Origin: Toxoplasma gondii ME49
Taxonomy: Eukaryota > Apicomplexa > Conoidasida > Eucoccidiorida > Sarcocystidae
DNA length: 64,000 nucleotides
Assembly: GCF_000006565.2 (NCBI RefSeq)
Contig: NC_031467.1
Location: forward strand, 1,700,613-1,764,612
Direction: 5' to 3'
Every line of letters begins with the position of its first letter. The stretch's first letter is position 1. Below the pieces are notes generated by a model that saw only the letters and a program-made list of their open reading frames with translations, had not been told where the DNA came from and did no database searches. The translations under genes and the position numbers were made by a program. Positions 1 through 12,931 of this stretch are shown one piece after another.

Positions 1-916
1 AAGAGCGAACCGTCGAGGAACCTCGGGAAGAAGGCGAAGAAGAGATGGAGGAAGAGCGGAGGGCAGCAGCAGAAGGGGAAGAAGTCCGAGGGGGCTGAGA
101 GCTTGTCTGCCCCGAGGCATGCACAGAAGAAGAGAGGGCGTCCGAGTATGAAGAAGAGGAGTGAGTATCCGACGAGAAGAAGCGCGTTTCTCCGGACTTC
201 CCTTCGGGGGCTGTTCGTCTGAGGGTGCGAGGAGTCCTGGATGTTGTTCTAGAAGTTTCTTCACTCAAAAAACCGACACAAGGGACTGGAGATCTGCGCC
301 CTTCCTCAGCTTCCGAGTCCGGTCGCAGACAGTCTTCACTGGCTCTGCCCTCGGGAGAGAAGGCCGCCGGAGCAGCGGCCCGACCATTGGCCAGTGTACC
401 CAGCCTCGTCTGCCTCCCCTCGCCATTCAAGCTTGAGGTAGGGATAGCAGGACGACTTGGAGACGCAGAAGATGAGAGGCATGAGGAAGGCGACTGACGA
501 GGCTTGTGTTGTGGAGAAGAAGAGGCAGACATTTTGGAAGCGACGTGACGCGATGACGGACTGCTCGAGGGCGCGCCTGACTTGCGTTTTTCGAGATTCT
601 GCGCGAGTTTTCCACCCTTTCCATGGCCGTTCGGGCAAGCCGGTCCATCCCTTTCTTGTCGCTGTTTAGGCAGATTTCTCTCTCCTTCAGTGCAGCGGCT
701 GATTCCTCGCCTCTGTGAGGACGGCCTCGTTGCTCGAGAGACGGGCGGGCAAGACCGAAGGCGCCCTGACGGGAGTCCGGTCCTAAAAGGCGGCCTTCCT
801 CGACTTGACCCTCCTTTCGTTTTCCTTTCCACGTCAGTTTGCTTCTCCTGACGACTGTATGCGCTGGGGTGTGGCTCCTCTTCCGGAGTGAATCGTCTGG
901 TGTGGACTTTCCCCAT
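1..916 (-). CDS. N-terminal part of a disordered Ser/Pro-rich protein, runs off left edge
   Basis: Reading the minus strand, one frame stays open from a TGA near 943 to the first base of the window. The first ATG is at 916-914, giving about 305 codons with no stop. I see no recognisable domain. The first third is basic and polar (Arg, Gln, Lys, Gly). The rest is rich in Ser, Pro and Ala, with runs such as SSSSY and SPSAAALRSSS. That composition is typical of low-complexity leaders of coccidian proteins, and there is no signal peptide or membrane segment near the ATG. A second in-frame Met (532-530, context AAAATG) is an alternative start. An overlapping minus-strand frame (427-978) is shorter and less protein-like. 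The call rests on length and composition only. Function is unknown, and the C-terminal part lies outside the window. Confidence 0.45.
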   Translation of the reverse strand, partial: MGKVHTRRFTPEEEPHPSAYSRQEKQTDVERKTKGGSSRGRPPFRTGLPSGRLRSCPPVSRATRPSSQRRGISRCTEGERNLPKQRQERDGPACPNGHGKGGKLAQNLEKRKSGAPSSSPSSRHVASKMSASSSPQHKPRQSPSSCLSSSASPSRPAIPTSSLNGEGRQTRLGTLANGRAAAPAAFSPEGRASEDCLRPDSEAEEGRRSPVPCVGFLSEETSRTTSRTPRTLRRTAPEGKSGETRFFSSDTHSSSSYSDALSSSVHASGQTSSQPPRTSSPSAAALRSSSISSSPSSRGSSTVRS

Positions 917-3859
917 CGTCGGGGCGATTCGCGAAGGTTTTCAGGTCCGGAGGCCGAAAGAAACAAAGAATACAACACCTGCGAGAAACGCTAAAACGTG
1001 GGTGTCCTCGATGCGCTGTTTCCGCAGTTTCTGCCGTCTGAAAAAGTCTGGTGATGACTGCGGTTCCAGCAGGTCTCGGCGGCGGGGGCCAGCACCCCGC
1101 CTGGAACGCAAACTGGGGAGAGAAGACCCAGAAAAGAGGGGATTTCCACTGTCCATGCAGACAGCAGGTTTTTCTTAGAACGTGCAAAGAGACAATCGAA
1201 ACGTTTCAGTGGATGCCATCACACAGATTAGCTTCAGAACAAAGGAAGCAAGCAACTTGCGTGTCTGCAGTTGCATACCTTCTGAGTGACGTCGTCGGAA
1301 AGCACACATGTTGCCAGCTCCGACACTCAACCTGGAAGTATCTTGCACACCAAAGCCGACGCACCAGACACGCTGCAAAAGGGTCGCGAATATAATGCAT
1401 ACCGTCACAAGGAAACATATATATGTTCGGACTTCCAGCAGATTCAGAACTAATCGCACAGGAACGGAGCACTCGATACTTTCTACGGAAATTTACTGTC
1501 GAGGATCGTAAGTCGAACCGGAGATGCGCACTATCTTCATCGGGAGAGAAAGTTTAAAGCAGTTGAAGCTTAGTCAAAAGTTTAGCAAACAACAACAACA
1601 GAGGCTTTCCGCCTGATCGCACGCTGAGAAGACAAGGACGCCATGGCGGAAACGGCAGAATCCGAGGGAGACCGTTGGACGGTCTGCGGTGAAGCACACG
1701 TTGAAGGCAGGAACCTGGTGAGGTGAAACGAAAGACGGAGGACACACAGGAAACAACAGAGAAGGTTGACGAAGGCAAACGTGGGCAAAAGTGGAGAAAG
1801 GGTGGCATGCCGTGTGCCGACATCCCGTCTCCCTTCGTTGTCCTGCTTCTGACGGCCGCTTGCCAAGCCCCTACGTCACCAACTCACCACATCAGCATCA
1901 TCACAGGTGGGAGGGTGGTTTTCAGTTTACAATGTCGGAAGAGAGTCTTCGATTGACTGCAAGACAATCTCTATCCGAAACATAAATGAAACTCCGGATC
2001 TCTTCTCGCAATTTTCCCCCGTTTTCCGACCTGACGCCTGCAGAGGCGACATCTGTGGGAACTACAATTCTGCTGACACATGCTGCTCGGGTGAGCACCC
2101 GTCTCCCAGCTGTAAACCCTCAGCGCGTGTCTCTACAGTTTTTAGAGAGATGTGGCGCTGGTCAAAGTACTCTGGAGGGAACCAGGCAGATTAATGTTGC
2201 ATTCCAGACTTTCTGGATATGCATAGAGAAGGAAAGCTGAACGCGAAGCACGGCGCTGCACAGTCAAAGTAAGTGTGGTAGCTGGTCGCCCACAACAGTG
2301 GCTTAAATACGCAAGGGTGTGTCAGCTTTGCCGCTGTTGGTCCCCGTTGGACTACTTTGCTTCAAATACCAGAATGCCCGCTGCAGTGGCATTCCCTGGC
2401 CAAGAAAGAAGTAACCGCCTACCCAAATATGTGTCTTCTGTTCCACCGAATGGACGAATGTTTAACGGTGGTCATCGCTGAAAGTGAACGGACAGTACCT
2501 CTCACGTCCACAATCATACTTACACACCGCTGTTGACGAACCAGATTTCGCTGCTCCTTGTTCTGAGGAGCTGCTTGTTGCCTTACTATCTACTGGTCTA
2601 TTCCAACGCGTATGTCCCTCTTCAGCTGTCGACTAGTAGTTGAAAAGAATTATCCTAAGACGGCCGCCGTCTATTCTTCGACATCGGTGTCATTTCTTCC
2701 ACCTGCTGTGACATAGTCGTTATTACAGCCACGGAGCCTGGGCGAGGACAAACGGAGCAGCGCACTAATGCCACGCTGCCCTTGAGAACAGTCTCAATGA
2801 TCTGTGGTTGGTGTTGCATGCTTCACAGGTTTTCTGCTTCACAGAATGAATGTGACATTGCTATATATAAAGGAAGGCCTTCTCATGAATGGCCAGCCGT
2901 TTCTATTTGCTCGCATGAGATTGTAATTTACTTTTAGCTGGAGCATCATTTCAGATGTTCCTGCTTCTTCCGACCGACGGGCGACATTTCCCGTCGTCAC
3001 CAGATGTTGAACATAACAGTCTTTCTTCACGACTAGGACCGAGATGCACGAGTTTCTTGAGCGGAAAACGATAACTATGTGATCGCGCCACAACCGTGTT
3101 AGTCATTGTCGCAAAAGAGCGATAGTTGTTTCTGTTATTGTTTCCCCCATACTGTAACGCTGCTGGCGGAAACTTTGCTGAGTGGCAATTGTATCGCCGC
3201 GGAGAGGGCAGCAAAGCTGGTCAGAGTCCTTGGTGCTGCATGTTTTAACATGATAGGTGGTGACCTTTCTAAGATTTCCAGTTTCAGCAACAGTAACCCA
3301 CGCTCCCCGTCTGCCTAGCAATATGCATTCGTTCGTTAGTATGTATAGAAACCTAGCGCCCGGAGACCCGTTTGTAATGTCACACTGAGGTGAGCGACAC
3401 AATAGAGAGGGCAAAATCTGCCGATACGCATCCGACGCTTTCAGACAGCATGGAGGCAAAGGATGCCCAGGAGAAGCCCCATCTGCGTACAGTGATAGAG
3501 ATCAGAGCCGAGTTACGACCAACTGACGTCAGAGAATTTAACAGTTTTCTACCAGGTTCCACGACCAAAAGAGAATTAGTTCGGTGACGCGCCGAAGCAT
3601 AGCCATCGGGAGAAAATCTAGGACAGTCGCAGGCGAAACTCGACGAGCCAGCGGATGTGTCAGACGGAGACACAAACAGACGCAAAATTCTAATCGCTGG
3701 AGACCAATCGACACGAGTCGCCTTGTGGTGGAACAGCATCTGAGATGATGTGCTTCTCTTGAAGTGACGCAAAAGGACATTCAGTCCGGGTCGTGCAGCG
3801 TCTGTGTGTCGTCCTTCACTCTCAAACCCGGATACAGGTTTGCCCTGAGGCCTAACTTC
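917..3859. other. Intergenic stretch, no supported gene
   Basis: Only short overlapping reading frames occur on both strands, and none has family resemblance or linked splice motifs. A short CAA repeat sits near 1588. I see no RNA gene. Confidence 0.5.
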
Positions 3860-5090
3860 CTAATTCAGGAAGAGAAAGGCGACACCCAAAACCACAACAG
3901 CAGAAACTGTCATGCGCAGTGGAGAAGGGATGATCACATCTGGAGTTCCACTTGTGTTGGCCGGGATTGTCACGTCCACAATGCAGATGCTTTTCCCGGA
4001 GGCCGCGTCCCCTGCATCCCGATGAGTTTGTCCAGGAGACTGTAAGTCTTTGGATCCGATGACGATCTTCTGTCCCTCCTCAAGGAACTTGTCTGTAGGA
4101 ATCTCCAACTTGTACGTGCCCCTTGCTGACGTCGACTCCGTCCACCAGCTCTCTTCATACTGCGGAATGATGCTTTGATAGGTCTCTGCACAAGATGCTT
4201 CAGCCTCTGTGCCTGTGGGACAGAAGTTCTTTTGGTATTTTGTAGGCAGGGTGGCGCTGTCCTTGCCACAAATGAGAATCAGGCTGTTTTGTGTGGGCGA
4301 CAGGGTCACTTGCTGTCGACAGGCGTTGCTGTTAGCTCCGTTAGCACATACGATGGTGTTTCTGATTGTCTGTGACACCATGTCCAGAGTAACTATCACT
4401 TTACATGCCGCTTTCGAAGTGCTGTCCTTGTTCAAGCATCCGACGGAGAAGGCCTTGTCGGTGAGAAGAAGAATGTTACCAGGAATTGTTAGGGAATATG
4501 ACTTGGTGTTATCGTGGTCTGGGTTTGAGAGCCATTAAACTGATTCAGGCTTTTCTCCGGTAAGCAGCTGCTGGATGCTAATTGACACGTTCGGGTATCG
4601 AAGCGCCTTCTGTGCATTTATCAATATCTGCACCACGATGACACACTTTGTCTGTTCCATTCTTACTGCTGTCCGGAACATGCGCCCCCTCGCAAATGAG
4701 TGTCAACTTGTTCGTTTGTCCAGAAAATACCAGATCGGCCGTTTTGATAGATACGACAGGTGCTTCTTCAGATTATCCAGCACGCTGCCTATTTTCACCC
4801 ATGATCTCTACGCACGTGCAAACAGTGACATTATCATCCTCCCCGTGATAAATACTGTGTCCAGTTTCGCGGGTAGCCAACCCAGCGGGCAGCCCGGCTC
4901 CTGCCCATACCCCGAGAACAAGGAAGGATCCATGTCGGTACATGCCTGCATCGTCGACTGCAGCAACGCAAAGAAACAACATGAGGCAAACCAGAGACGC
5001 TCTACAACTGAATCCAAACCTTGAAATACGGCGACTGCTGGAAAAAGTGGTGCACTTGCCGTCCGTAAGCCCCATCATGACGTGCAGCAA
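3860..5090 (-). pseudogene. SAG-related sequence (SRS) surface antigen pseudogene
   Basis: SRS proteins are GPI-anchored surface antigens of coccidia, built from pairs of cysteine-rich beta-sandwich domains (D1, D2). Here D2 is open from 4435 to 3860. It shows the family marks LICGKD, FCPTGT with a second Cys, the SWW motif, YKLEIP, and a hydrophobic GPI-signal tail (VSAVVVLGVAFLFLN). The Cys expected after VIG is Ser (VIGSKD), although an extra Cys occurs earlier. Upstream, D1-like sequence (CTC, NKLTLICEGAHVPD, SLTIPGNILLLTDKAFSVGC) is broken. There is an in-frame TAA near 4773, a frame change near 4585, and another TAA near 4525 just before the expected Trp. An N-terminal hydrophobic segment lies near 5010 (LVCLMLFLCVAAV). 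Because D1 spacing fits the family without gaps, introns do not explain the breaks. It is most likely a decayed copy. Confidence 0.8.
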
Positions 5091-7163
5091 ACCGATCGGT
5101 AGATTCGTTGAGGCGTTGTAAAAAGCACTGATACCGCTTCGATTGCCCGCTCAGGCCAAAACGATAGTTCAGAAGTTAGAACAAATTTGCCGTCGGACAA
5201 ACACTGCGTAAAAAAAGGCATCGAGTGTTGAGGATCTGGGCAAAGAATGTAACGGGCAAATAAACGGGCGCAAGAGCGGGGGCACCTTCGTGTCTTGTCG
5301 CTTGCGGACCCGCCAAGCCGTTCACGACGATTCAGGTCTGTCTCCCCTCACCATGCCCCTTATTCACAGCTGGTCTCAGAGGCAGTCCGGTGGAAGGCAC
5401 TTGTAGAAGACTTGGATGACACTGTCGCACCACCACACCATTTTCTCTCTGTCCGGATATCGACACACACTCATCCTATTTCAGACAGAAATCGATTCGG
5501 GCTCGACAAATCGGTGGGCCTGTCTCCGTGTTGCATAGCTGTGGCACACAACCTAGAATGAGCAGCTCTTCAGAAACGTATCATTACACTTCCCTAGTAG
5601 CGTTTGCCATTCTGTCGTTGGCGGATTTAACTGACAGCGTGCTTATGCAAGAGGAAACTCCGACACTATGGATGCACACCGCTCGGCTGCAGCGGGAAGT
5701 GTGAGCACGAAAGTTAACTCTGAATGTCGTGGAGCATTCTCAGGGGGGGACAAGATTGTTGGTGCACGCGACTTCATGTGCGGAATTCCTACTAGAAACG
5801 TTATGCTATCGCTACTGTCGCTTGCGTCGTACTGAGGAGTATTCATTTTGGGGGAAACGGTGAAAACGCACAGGCTTTCACTTCTTCTTTCCCAAGGTAG
5901 AGGACGAACTCATACGATCCTGCGCCACCATTAATAGACGAGAAACGGAATAGAGTGGAAACCGGCGTGTTCAGTGACGTGCGCAGCAACAACCGCGAAG
6001 CGTCACTCTGTACCTTTTTGGAGTCATTGTTTGCCGATTGGTACATCCGTATCCCTTGTTCGCAAAGAGATATGCCCCCAGAAGCAGATCTCGGTGCCTG
6101 CCAAGAGAGGATATCAAATTCCTAAACCCAATATGTGATGAAAGGAAAGAACGAATCTTGTTATGACACTCCGGAAACAGTTGTGGTTATTTCTGAGATA
6201 ACATGTGTCGTATCGGCGCCGCGAAAGAGTGTCGACGCCTGGATGCACCAGGGGGGTCTTGTCCGAAAGGGCTTCGTCACAACGGAGATGCCAGTTTGTG
6301 TCTCCAATCGTGAGGCACTCGTGGACATGTGTCGCTAGTGAGGATTCCTGGTCACCTGGCAGCTGTTTCGAGCGTTCTCAGGCACGTGACAGTGCACAGT
6401 TGCGGATACATGTGCGGTTGTTGGACCTCAGGATTTCGAGATTCAGGTGCTAGAACCTCGACTGTAGCCCATATCATTCGTCGCGTCCATCAGAGTGCAG
6501 CGAGCCAGCGAGGAGGCTTCAGCCTCTCTACGCGTGCAAAACCGAGGCAGGCCGATACCGCATATAGCTGAACGAGCGGGCTCTGATCTCCAGTTATCGT
6601 AGGAGTAGACCGTGTATGCTTGTGCGTCGCATGGGAAAGTTCCAGTCAAGACATCAGAGCACACCGACCCCTAATTAAGTTAACCTGACTGTGCTATTTA
6701 TTTCAGACACACGGCGCCGTTAGACATTCCCCTTCCACACGTACCCAGCTGTGTTGTAAGGGAAAAAGTGCCTCCACATCAAAATTAATATTGATTAGCT
6801 TTCAGATAAGCTGGACCGCCTGTCCAGCAGGTGTGCCGACGGAATTCCTTACAGCAAGCTCGGCAAAAACACACACAAGTGCAGTTGTCTCTTTCGACAC
6901 CACCGCTTGCTAAGTACTACAGAAGCGCCCCTCCCTCCCCCACCACTCGCTCCCCTTGAATATGGAAAGCGAAGAAGACGCAGTACATGACTACAGAAGA
7001 TGCAAGCGTCCTTGAAACAAGGTTGAAAATCGACGGCACACTCCTGCCCACGCAGGAATCGACCGGGAAAATGCCGACAACGCAATTCTCATTTCCAGGT
7101 TTTACGCAGGTCTTGGCGCGAATGTTTGTAGAAACAAATCGTGTGCATCTACATTCCTACGCG

Positions 7164-7194
<31 letters not shown>

Positions 7195-8176
7195 GAAAAT
7201 GCACGGTTCTCCGCAGTGTACTACGTACTCAGCAGTACACGACTTTAGTTACGACTCGCAGCATGTGGTGCGCGATCGACAGCGAGACAAAGTTCACGCT
7301 GTTGCCGTAGGAAACTGCGTTTCGCTTCTCGTGTTGCGAGAAGGCGCCAAACGAAGAACGGGAGGCACACCAGCTGCCAGCCTCTTTGCTGGAAACATCT
7401 GAGTGCAGCCCCTGTTTCACTTTTTAGCTCGAGGAGGCCATCAGCAGAACGAATCGCAGTTGAGTACAAATTCCTCTCATCCACGAGGTGTCCATTTTCT
7501 GTCTCCTGACAGGAGTTTCGGTTTTCCGCCTCCAACTGGTGACTGGAGTCTGTTGTATCACGCTTTGTGTCCATCGACGTGTGTAAATGTCGGTAAGAGG
7601 CAGCGAGTTCACCAGACTCCTCCTGACCTTTGAGTTTTTCTTCCACGCTCCAGACTCGTCTCACGACCTCTCGCCGGCTTGACGCACTGAGAGCCGGTGG
7701 CTGGTAGCACTCGGGGGCGAGGAAGAGATAGGCAATGGGTCTTGAAGTCTCGACACCGAGGCACGTGAACGGCCCCTCACTGAAGTTCGCCTAACGAGGG
7801 ACAGAAGCGCAACTCCACAGCAAATGAGCACCACTCCGCAGAAAGGAAACATGACACCCGAAGGTCAGAGCGAATGTAGGGCTGCACACGCAACACATCT
7901 AATATTGATAAACTCTTAGTATGGTTCAAATGCAAAGGGCCCCCGTGAATTTGGCAGGAAAAACCATGGAATCCGGAAATAGTTCGTATGCACAAAGATA
8001 GGATGCAAGTAAACGGTCTAGATACAACTTTTAGGGAGAAGATGCTAAATGCTGCTCACAACTGCGATCCATCTGTCAACTAGATGTAGTGGTTATTGAA
8101 AACGAAAGAAATCCAAAAAAAGGAAAACTGTCCTCCTGATTTGCCGGAAAAAAACTAGAACGCACCGTGGAAGACA
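5091..8176. other. Intergenic stretch with one doubtful small gene
   Basis: No gene is firmly supported. A minus-strand frame starting at 7852 opens with a hydrophobic segment (FCGVVLICCGVALLSLV). A second, offset frame (7664-7245) has protein-like, Glu/Ser-rich composition. No good junction links the two, so I do not call a gene. A (TA)n tract lies near 7166-7191. Confidence 0.4.
7166..7191. repeat. (TA)n microsatellite
   Basis: An uninterrupted run of about 13 AT dinucleotides lies in intergenic DNA. It is one of several such tracts in the window. Confidence 0.9.
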
Positions 8177-11100
8177 TCACAGTTGCTCCCATACGATTAA
8201 CCCGTTCCGAGTTCGCCTTACACAAAATTCAATTCCTTCTTCTTCGAGGATACTCTCGACTTCACTGATTGCGAGCGGCGAAGCGAAGGAGAAACCGAGT
8301 CGCCGTGGACCTCCTGGTTGCGACCTCCGCATCTGGAGAGAATTCTCAGCGACAGCCTCCGCAGAGGCAGCTTGGAAAGGTAGAGGCCAAAGGGGCACTC
8401 CAGGGTAGTGAACGGCTGTGAAGGTTCTGACAACCTTGGAAAAGCAAATCGAAAGAAGCGCAACACACGAAAGAGAGTTGGTTCCATCTTTAAAAAGCCA
8501 GCGACCCTCCGGATTCCACGGAAGCCTCTGTCTTACAAGAAAATATCTTGTGTTTTCGAGTCAGCTGTCTGTATAGGGCAAGTGGCAAGAGAGTTCTTGG
8601 ATCTCTCGCGGCCCGCTCCTTAAATACTTCCTGTCATGACAGAGAGGTTATACAAGTATTTACATCACTTCTGCTTTCACGGCATCTTCGAACACACGAA
8701 CATGCAGAATCGTTTTTCGCTTTTCCCGAGAGAGCGACGCACAGGTAGAGGAGCTCGCAACTACGGGGGACCTCTCTGGGTCAACAGTCACTTAAAAACA
8801 GACACTCGCGTAGATATGCGCCTCCATTGCACGATACGTACGAACTGCTGGAGATACAGCAGGTGCTGAATGGGCGGACAAGCCTCGTCGTCGCGCGTGC
8901 CTTCCTTCTTCTGCACAGTACACAGTGCATTCGCGACTCGCCGACAAGCGACTTCCAGAAAGGCGCCGGGGGCATCACGAGGAAGAGGAGAACGAGCGGG
9001 CAGTTTCGACGGCGGATCGTTCCCTGCTCCTTCGCGTTCAGTCCGAGAACTCTGAAGCTTCGTTCGCCTCGCAGAAATAGAAGAAGGAAATGAGTTGACG
9101 CCGTCAGACAGCGACTGAAGAGACACAAGCGACCCTGTAGACGCGACAGGTCGAGCAGGCGGGGGATACAGAGCGATCTGAAGGCATGAGGGGTGCACAG
9201 AAACGTTCACGCAGAAATGGGGCTGCGAGACAAAGACAAAGATAGTGTATGAACTCCAGATCTTCAATAAATACGAACGAGGACTGGGCAGGCTCGATCG
9301 AGCGTGTGTTCAGGCGCAGAGCAGAAGTAGAACGAAAGCGATTAGAAGACCGAAGAGAAGCAATCGACAATTGGATGTATTGTCACCTGCGCACTTCACA
9401 CCTTCTCGCCTCATAAAACCGTTTGTTAGCAGAATCATATTTTCCACTGTAACAACCAGGAGACAGCTACCTCTCGAATCGGACCCCACCGGAGCCGAGT
9501 CAGCTGGCAGCGGCCACACTGGCTCTCCAAAAACGGCGCATGAAACAGCTACGACAGTCAAACGGAAGAGACATTTGCGACCTCACCCCGCAGAGCAAGT
9601 GTGTGAAGGGAAGGAGGAAGCAAAGAATAAGCAGGGAGAATATGAAGCGATCTCCACCAGGAGAAGGCACCTCACAGCTGACTCAAGACATCGAAGTCTC
9701 CCTAGTCTGTACCAGTGAGAAGAGTGGCTCATGCGATTCGACAGTAAGTCAGAGACTTTGCGACTCATTCGACGCTGGACAGCCTAGCAAAATGCGAGAC
9801 CAATCGTTCCTGAAAAGGAGTCACGCCAAGAACAGCTTATCCTCGAGGAAACCGGACCTACCAGTGAATATGTGACCGCGAGCAGCTGAGAGAGACTGAA
9901 GGCGCCAGGCTCCAGTGACAGAAAGCGTCGTAAAAGACCCATCTCCAGCCTCAGAATCGCCGCATCCTGTCCCTCCCCTGATGTGAGCGCATCAGCGACT
10001 TCGCTCAGAGCTCTGGACAGCGGAACCACCTGGCTGCCTTCACTCGCTTCTGCCTCACCCTCCGCTTCGGCTCTCACATTGAAATCGAGACGCTGATTCG
10101 AGAAAGCATGCAGGGCGCGGGCGACAACAGTGTCCGTCCAGAGGGGACTTGGGTCACGGCTTATCTCGGTTTCGCCATCCCTCTCAAATTCGAAAACGCT
10201 TCCCAATTCCCTGTCACTACTCGCTTGTTCGCTGACTTCATCACGGCTTGGCGGGCTTCGGCCCTCATAGTTGAGCTGCGTAACTCCCCGGCTAAAACCT
10301 GATTTGCGAAAGTAGCGCAAACTGTTTACTTGCGTCTCCATCCACGCAGCTTCTTCCTCCCCATCAGCGGCGACGTCGCGTTGACGAGACTCGCCGTCCA
10401 CATGGTGCCTGTCCCCTGCGCCTGGCGCCTCCGCTAGCACATCCCCTCCGTCGCTCTTCGGCATGCGCTGGGGAGCGAGGAGAGAGCTGGCCGTGCCGTC
10501 AGGTCCTCCTCTCAGTTGTGTCTCTTCTGTGCATTCCTTGCCACCGTCCACTCGCCGTCGTGGTAATCCGTTGCCCGAGAAAGGGTCAAAAGAACGCATA
10601 GATTGAGGAGAAGCATTCGCATGTTCGGGGCCTTCCTTTGCTTCCTTCCACTGTCTCTGCTCGACATCCCAGTGCGACCTCACACCTCCTCGCAAGGCCC
10701 GGTACAGCCTCGCAACGTCTGCGGGGAGAAGGGTGTCGATCAGTTCCTTTCGAGTCGGTCCTGTCCGACTGCCTCCGTTCCGGTCTTCTTCAGAAGTTGA
10801 GGAAAGCGAAGGCGAGGAACACAGACAATGCGCGAGAGCAGCGAGAACGCTAGGGAGAGGGGTGCAGAGGTCGTGTGGAACACCCGCCGAGCCAGCGAGA
10901 GAGCCAGCGAAGAGAGCCGAGAAGGAGAGGAAGCAATCCACCAGTGCCGAGGTGGCTGGAAGCGGCAAAATCGGGAAATCAGGAGGCAGCGCGAAGTCCT
11001 TCTGAGCAGATTGAGAAGAAGCTGAGGATACGACCGGAGATGACAACGCTGCAGAAAGGGGCTTCATCGAGGGCGACAGCCAAGAAGTGACGGGCTCGCA

Positions 11101-12841
11101 AGACACCTCCATCTGTTGTGAGGCGCTCTCGAATTCTTTCTCTTTCGGGAAATGAGAGGTCTCGCATGCGTTGTATTCGCAACTACCCAGCGTAGCATCT
11201 CTTTCCGTTCTCCACTCTGTGGCCGCTAACATTTCCATCGATGTCAGAGGAGGCAGAAGCCTCGAGAGGCACTCAGTCGCTGCCTCCTGCCAGAACGAGA
11301 TTGGCAGGGCCTGGAGCAGCGAGGCGGCTGAGAGAAAAGCGCCAAGGAGCTCCCAGTCGAGCACAGACAGATCGATGCGCTCCGCCAGTTGCGCCTGAAA
11401 ATACGGAGGGGAAAAATCGCGGAAGACGAGTAAAGACACAAGGAAAGAGATACGCCAGCCGCTGCGACGTTCTGTTCCAGTCCCCTCCACCCACTCGCTC
11501 CGGCGGGAGTCCAAAGCGAAATCGACGCCCTTCGCACGAAAAACGCTCACACTTAAAATCGGTAAGAAAAAGGAAAAGGGCATACAATGTGCCGTCGATA
11601 GCAATGACAAACACTCTGGCCACGACGGTCAGCGTGTTAGCGTATCTATGATGAATACATGCACGTATACGTACAGATCTACAAACCCAGCATCTATAGA
11701 CGTATATATATATATATACGTATGTATATATATATATATATATATATGCGACTATTGCATGTACTGGGACTCGGGTGGAAGGCGTGGTTGATGAGGCTTC
11801 CCAGGCAATAGAGGCTCGCCTGATGGGGGTTTTTCTTACCTGGGCATCCAGAGAAAGAGGAACTCTTAGCTGTCTCATAGAAATCACCAGCTCACCCAAT
11901 TGGGGAGAAGAGAGGTAGGGAAGAATGTCCGGCACACGGTCATTCAAGAGACTTTGAAGCTGCGGTGTGCACAGGCGAAACCTGGCATGAGCAAACGCGA
12001 GGTGACCCACTTCTTCGGGAGAGAAGCCTGAAGAAAGAAGAAACAAGAAGGCTTCGTCTCTCTTCTGGACGGAGGCAAAACACGATGCACACAGAGCAAG
12101 GGGAAGACCCAACAGTCTGAAAAAAAGTCGAAGGACAATTTTGGTCTATGACCCCACATGTCTAGGTAAATTTATATATATATATATATATACGAAGATA
12201 CAATGCAGGCATATACACATACGTTTATGCAAACATATGTATCTGTATAATATATATATATATACCTGAAGGTGCACAGGAATACGTATATACATACATG
12301 TATTGCACGAGATATACACGCACATACGTACAGTGCTACGGGGGAATAAGTATGCGGGTCTACAAGCAGGCACAGACACCGTGCATGGGGAAGGGAGTAT
12401 CCGGTGACGCCTCTGCATACATGCAGACGTGGACTTCGCATGGAGATACCCGCTCGGTGGTTGGCCTGCCTTTGAAGCATGCCTCGGGTGACATCTCCCT
12501 TGAACTGCATGCACTTACGCGCTCTCATGCGGGCGATATGGGGCGCTGCGTCAAGGAACAGAGACTCGCACGAGAGTCCGACAAGAGCGAAGGAGAGCAG
12601 CAGTCGACTGAGGTGCGTGTGCGAAAACGTGGAGAGGATTGAAGCCGAGGCAGTCGCCACGCTTTCTGAGACAGATGGATAACGAAACACAAAAGCTTTT
12701 ATATGTCTTTAAAACCAGCAGCATCGACTCTGTCTCAGAAGCATAGTGTCCAGTTAGGAATCGCCCTCCGTCAACGCGTACATGTCGATATACATGTACA
12801 TATATATATATATATATACATATATATATCTATGTATATGT

Positions 12842-12878
<37 letters not shown>

Positions 12879-12900
12879 TATATCTATGTATATGTATACA

Positions 12901-12931
<31 letters not shown>

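Noticed and set aside
7245..7852. Possible small membrane-anchored protein in two frames
   Set aside because: The hydrophobic start (7852) and the downstream protein-like frame (7664) are in different frames, and no reasonable intron joins them.
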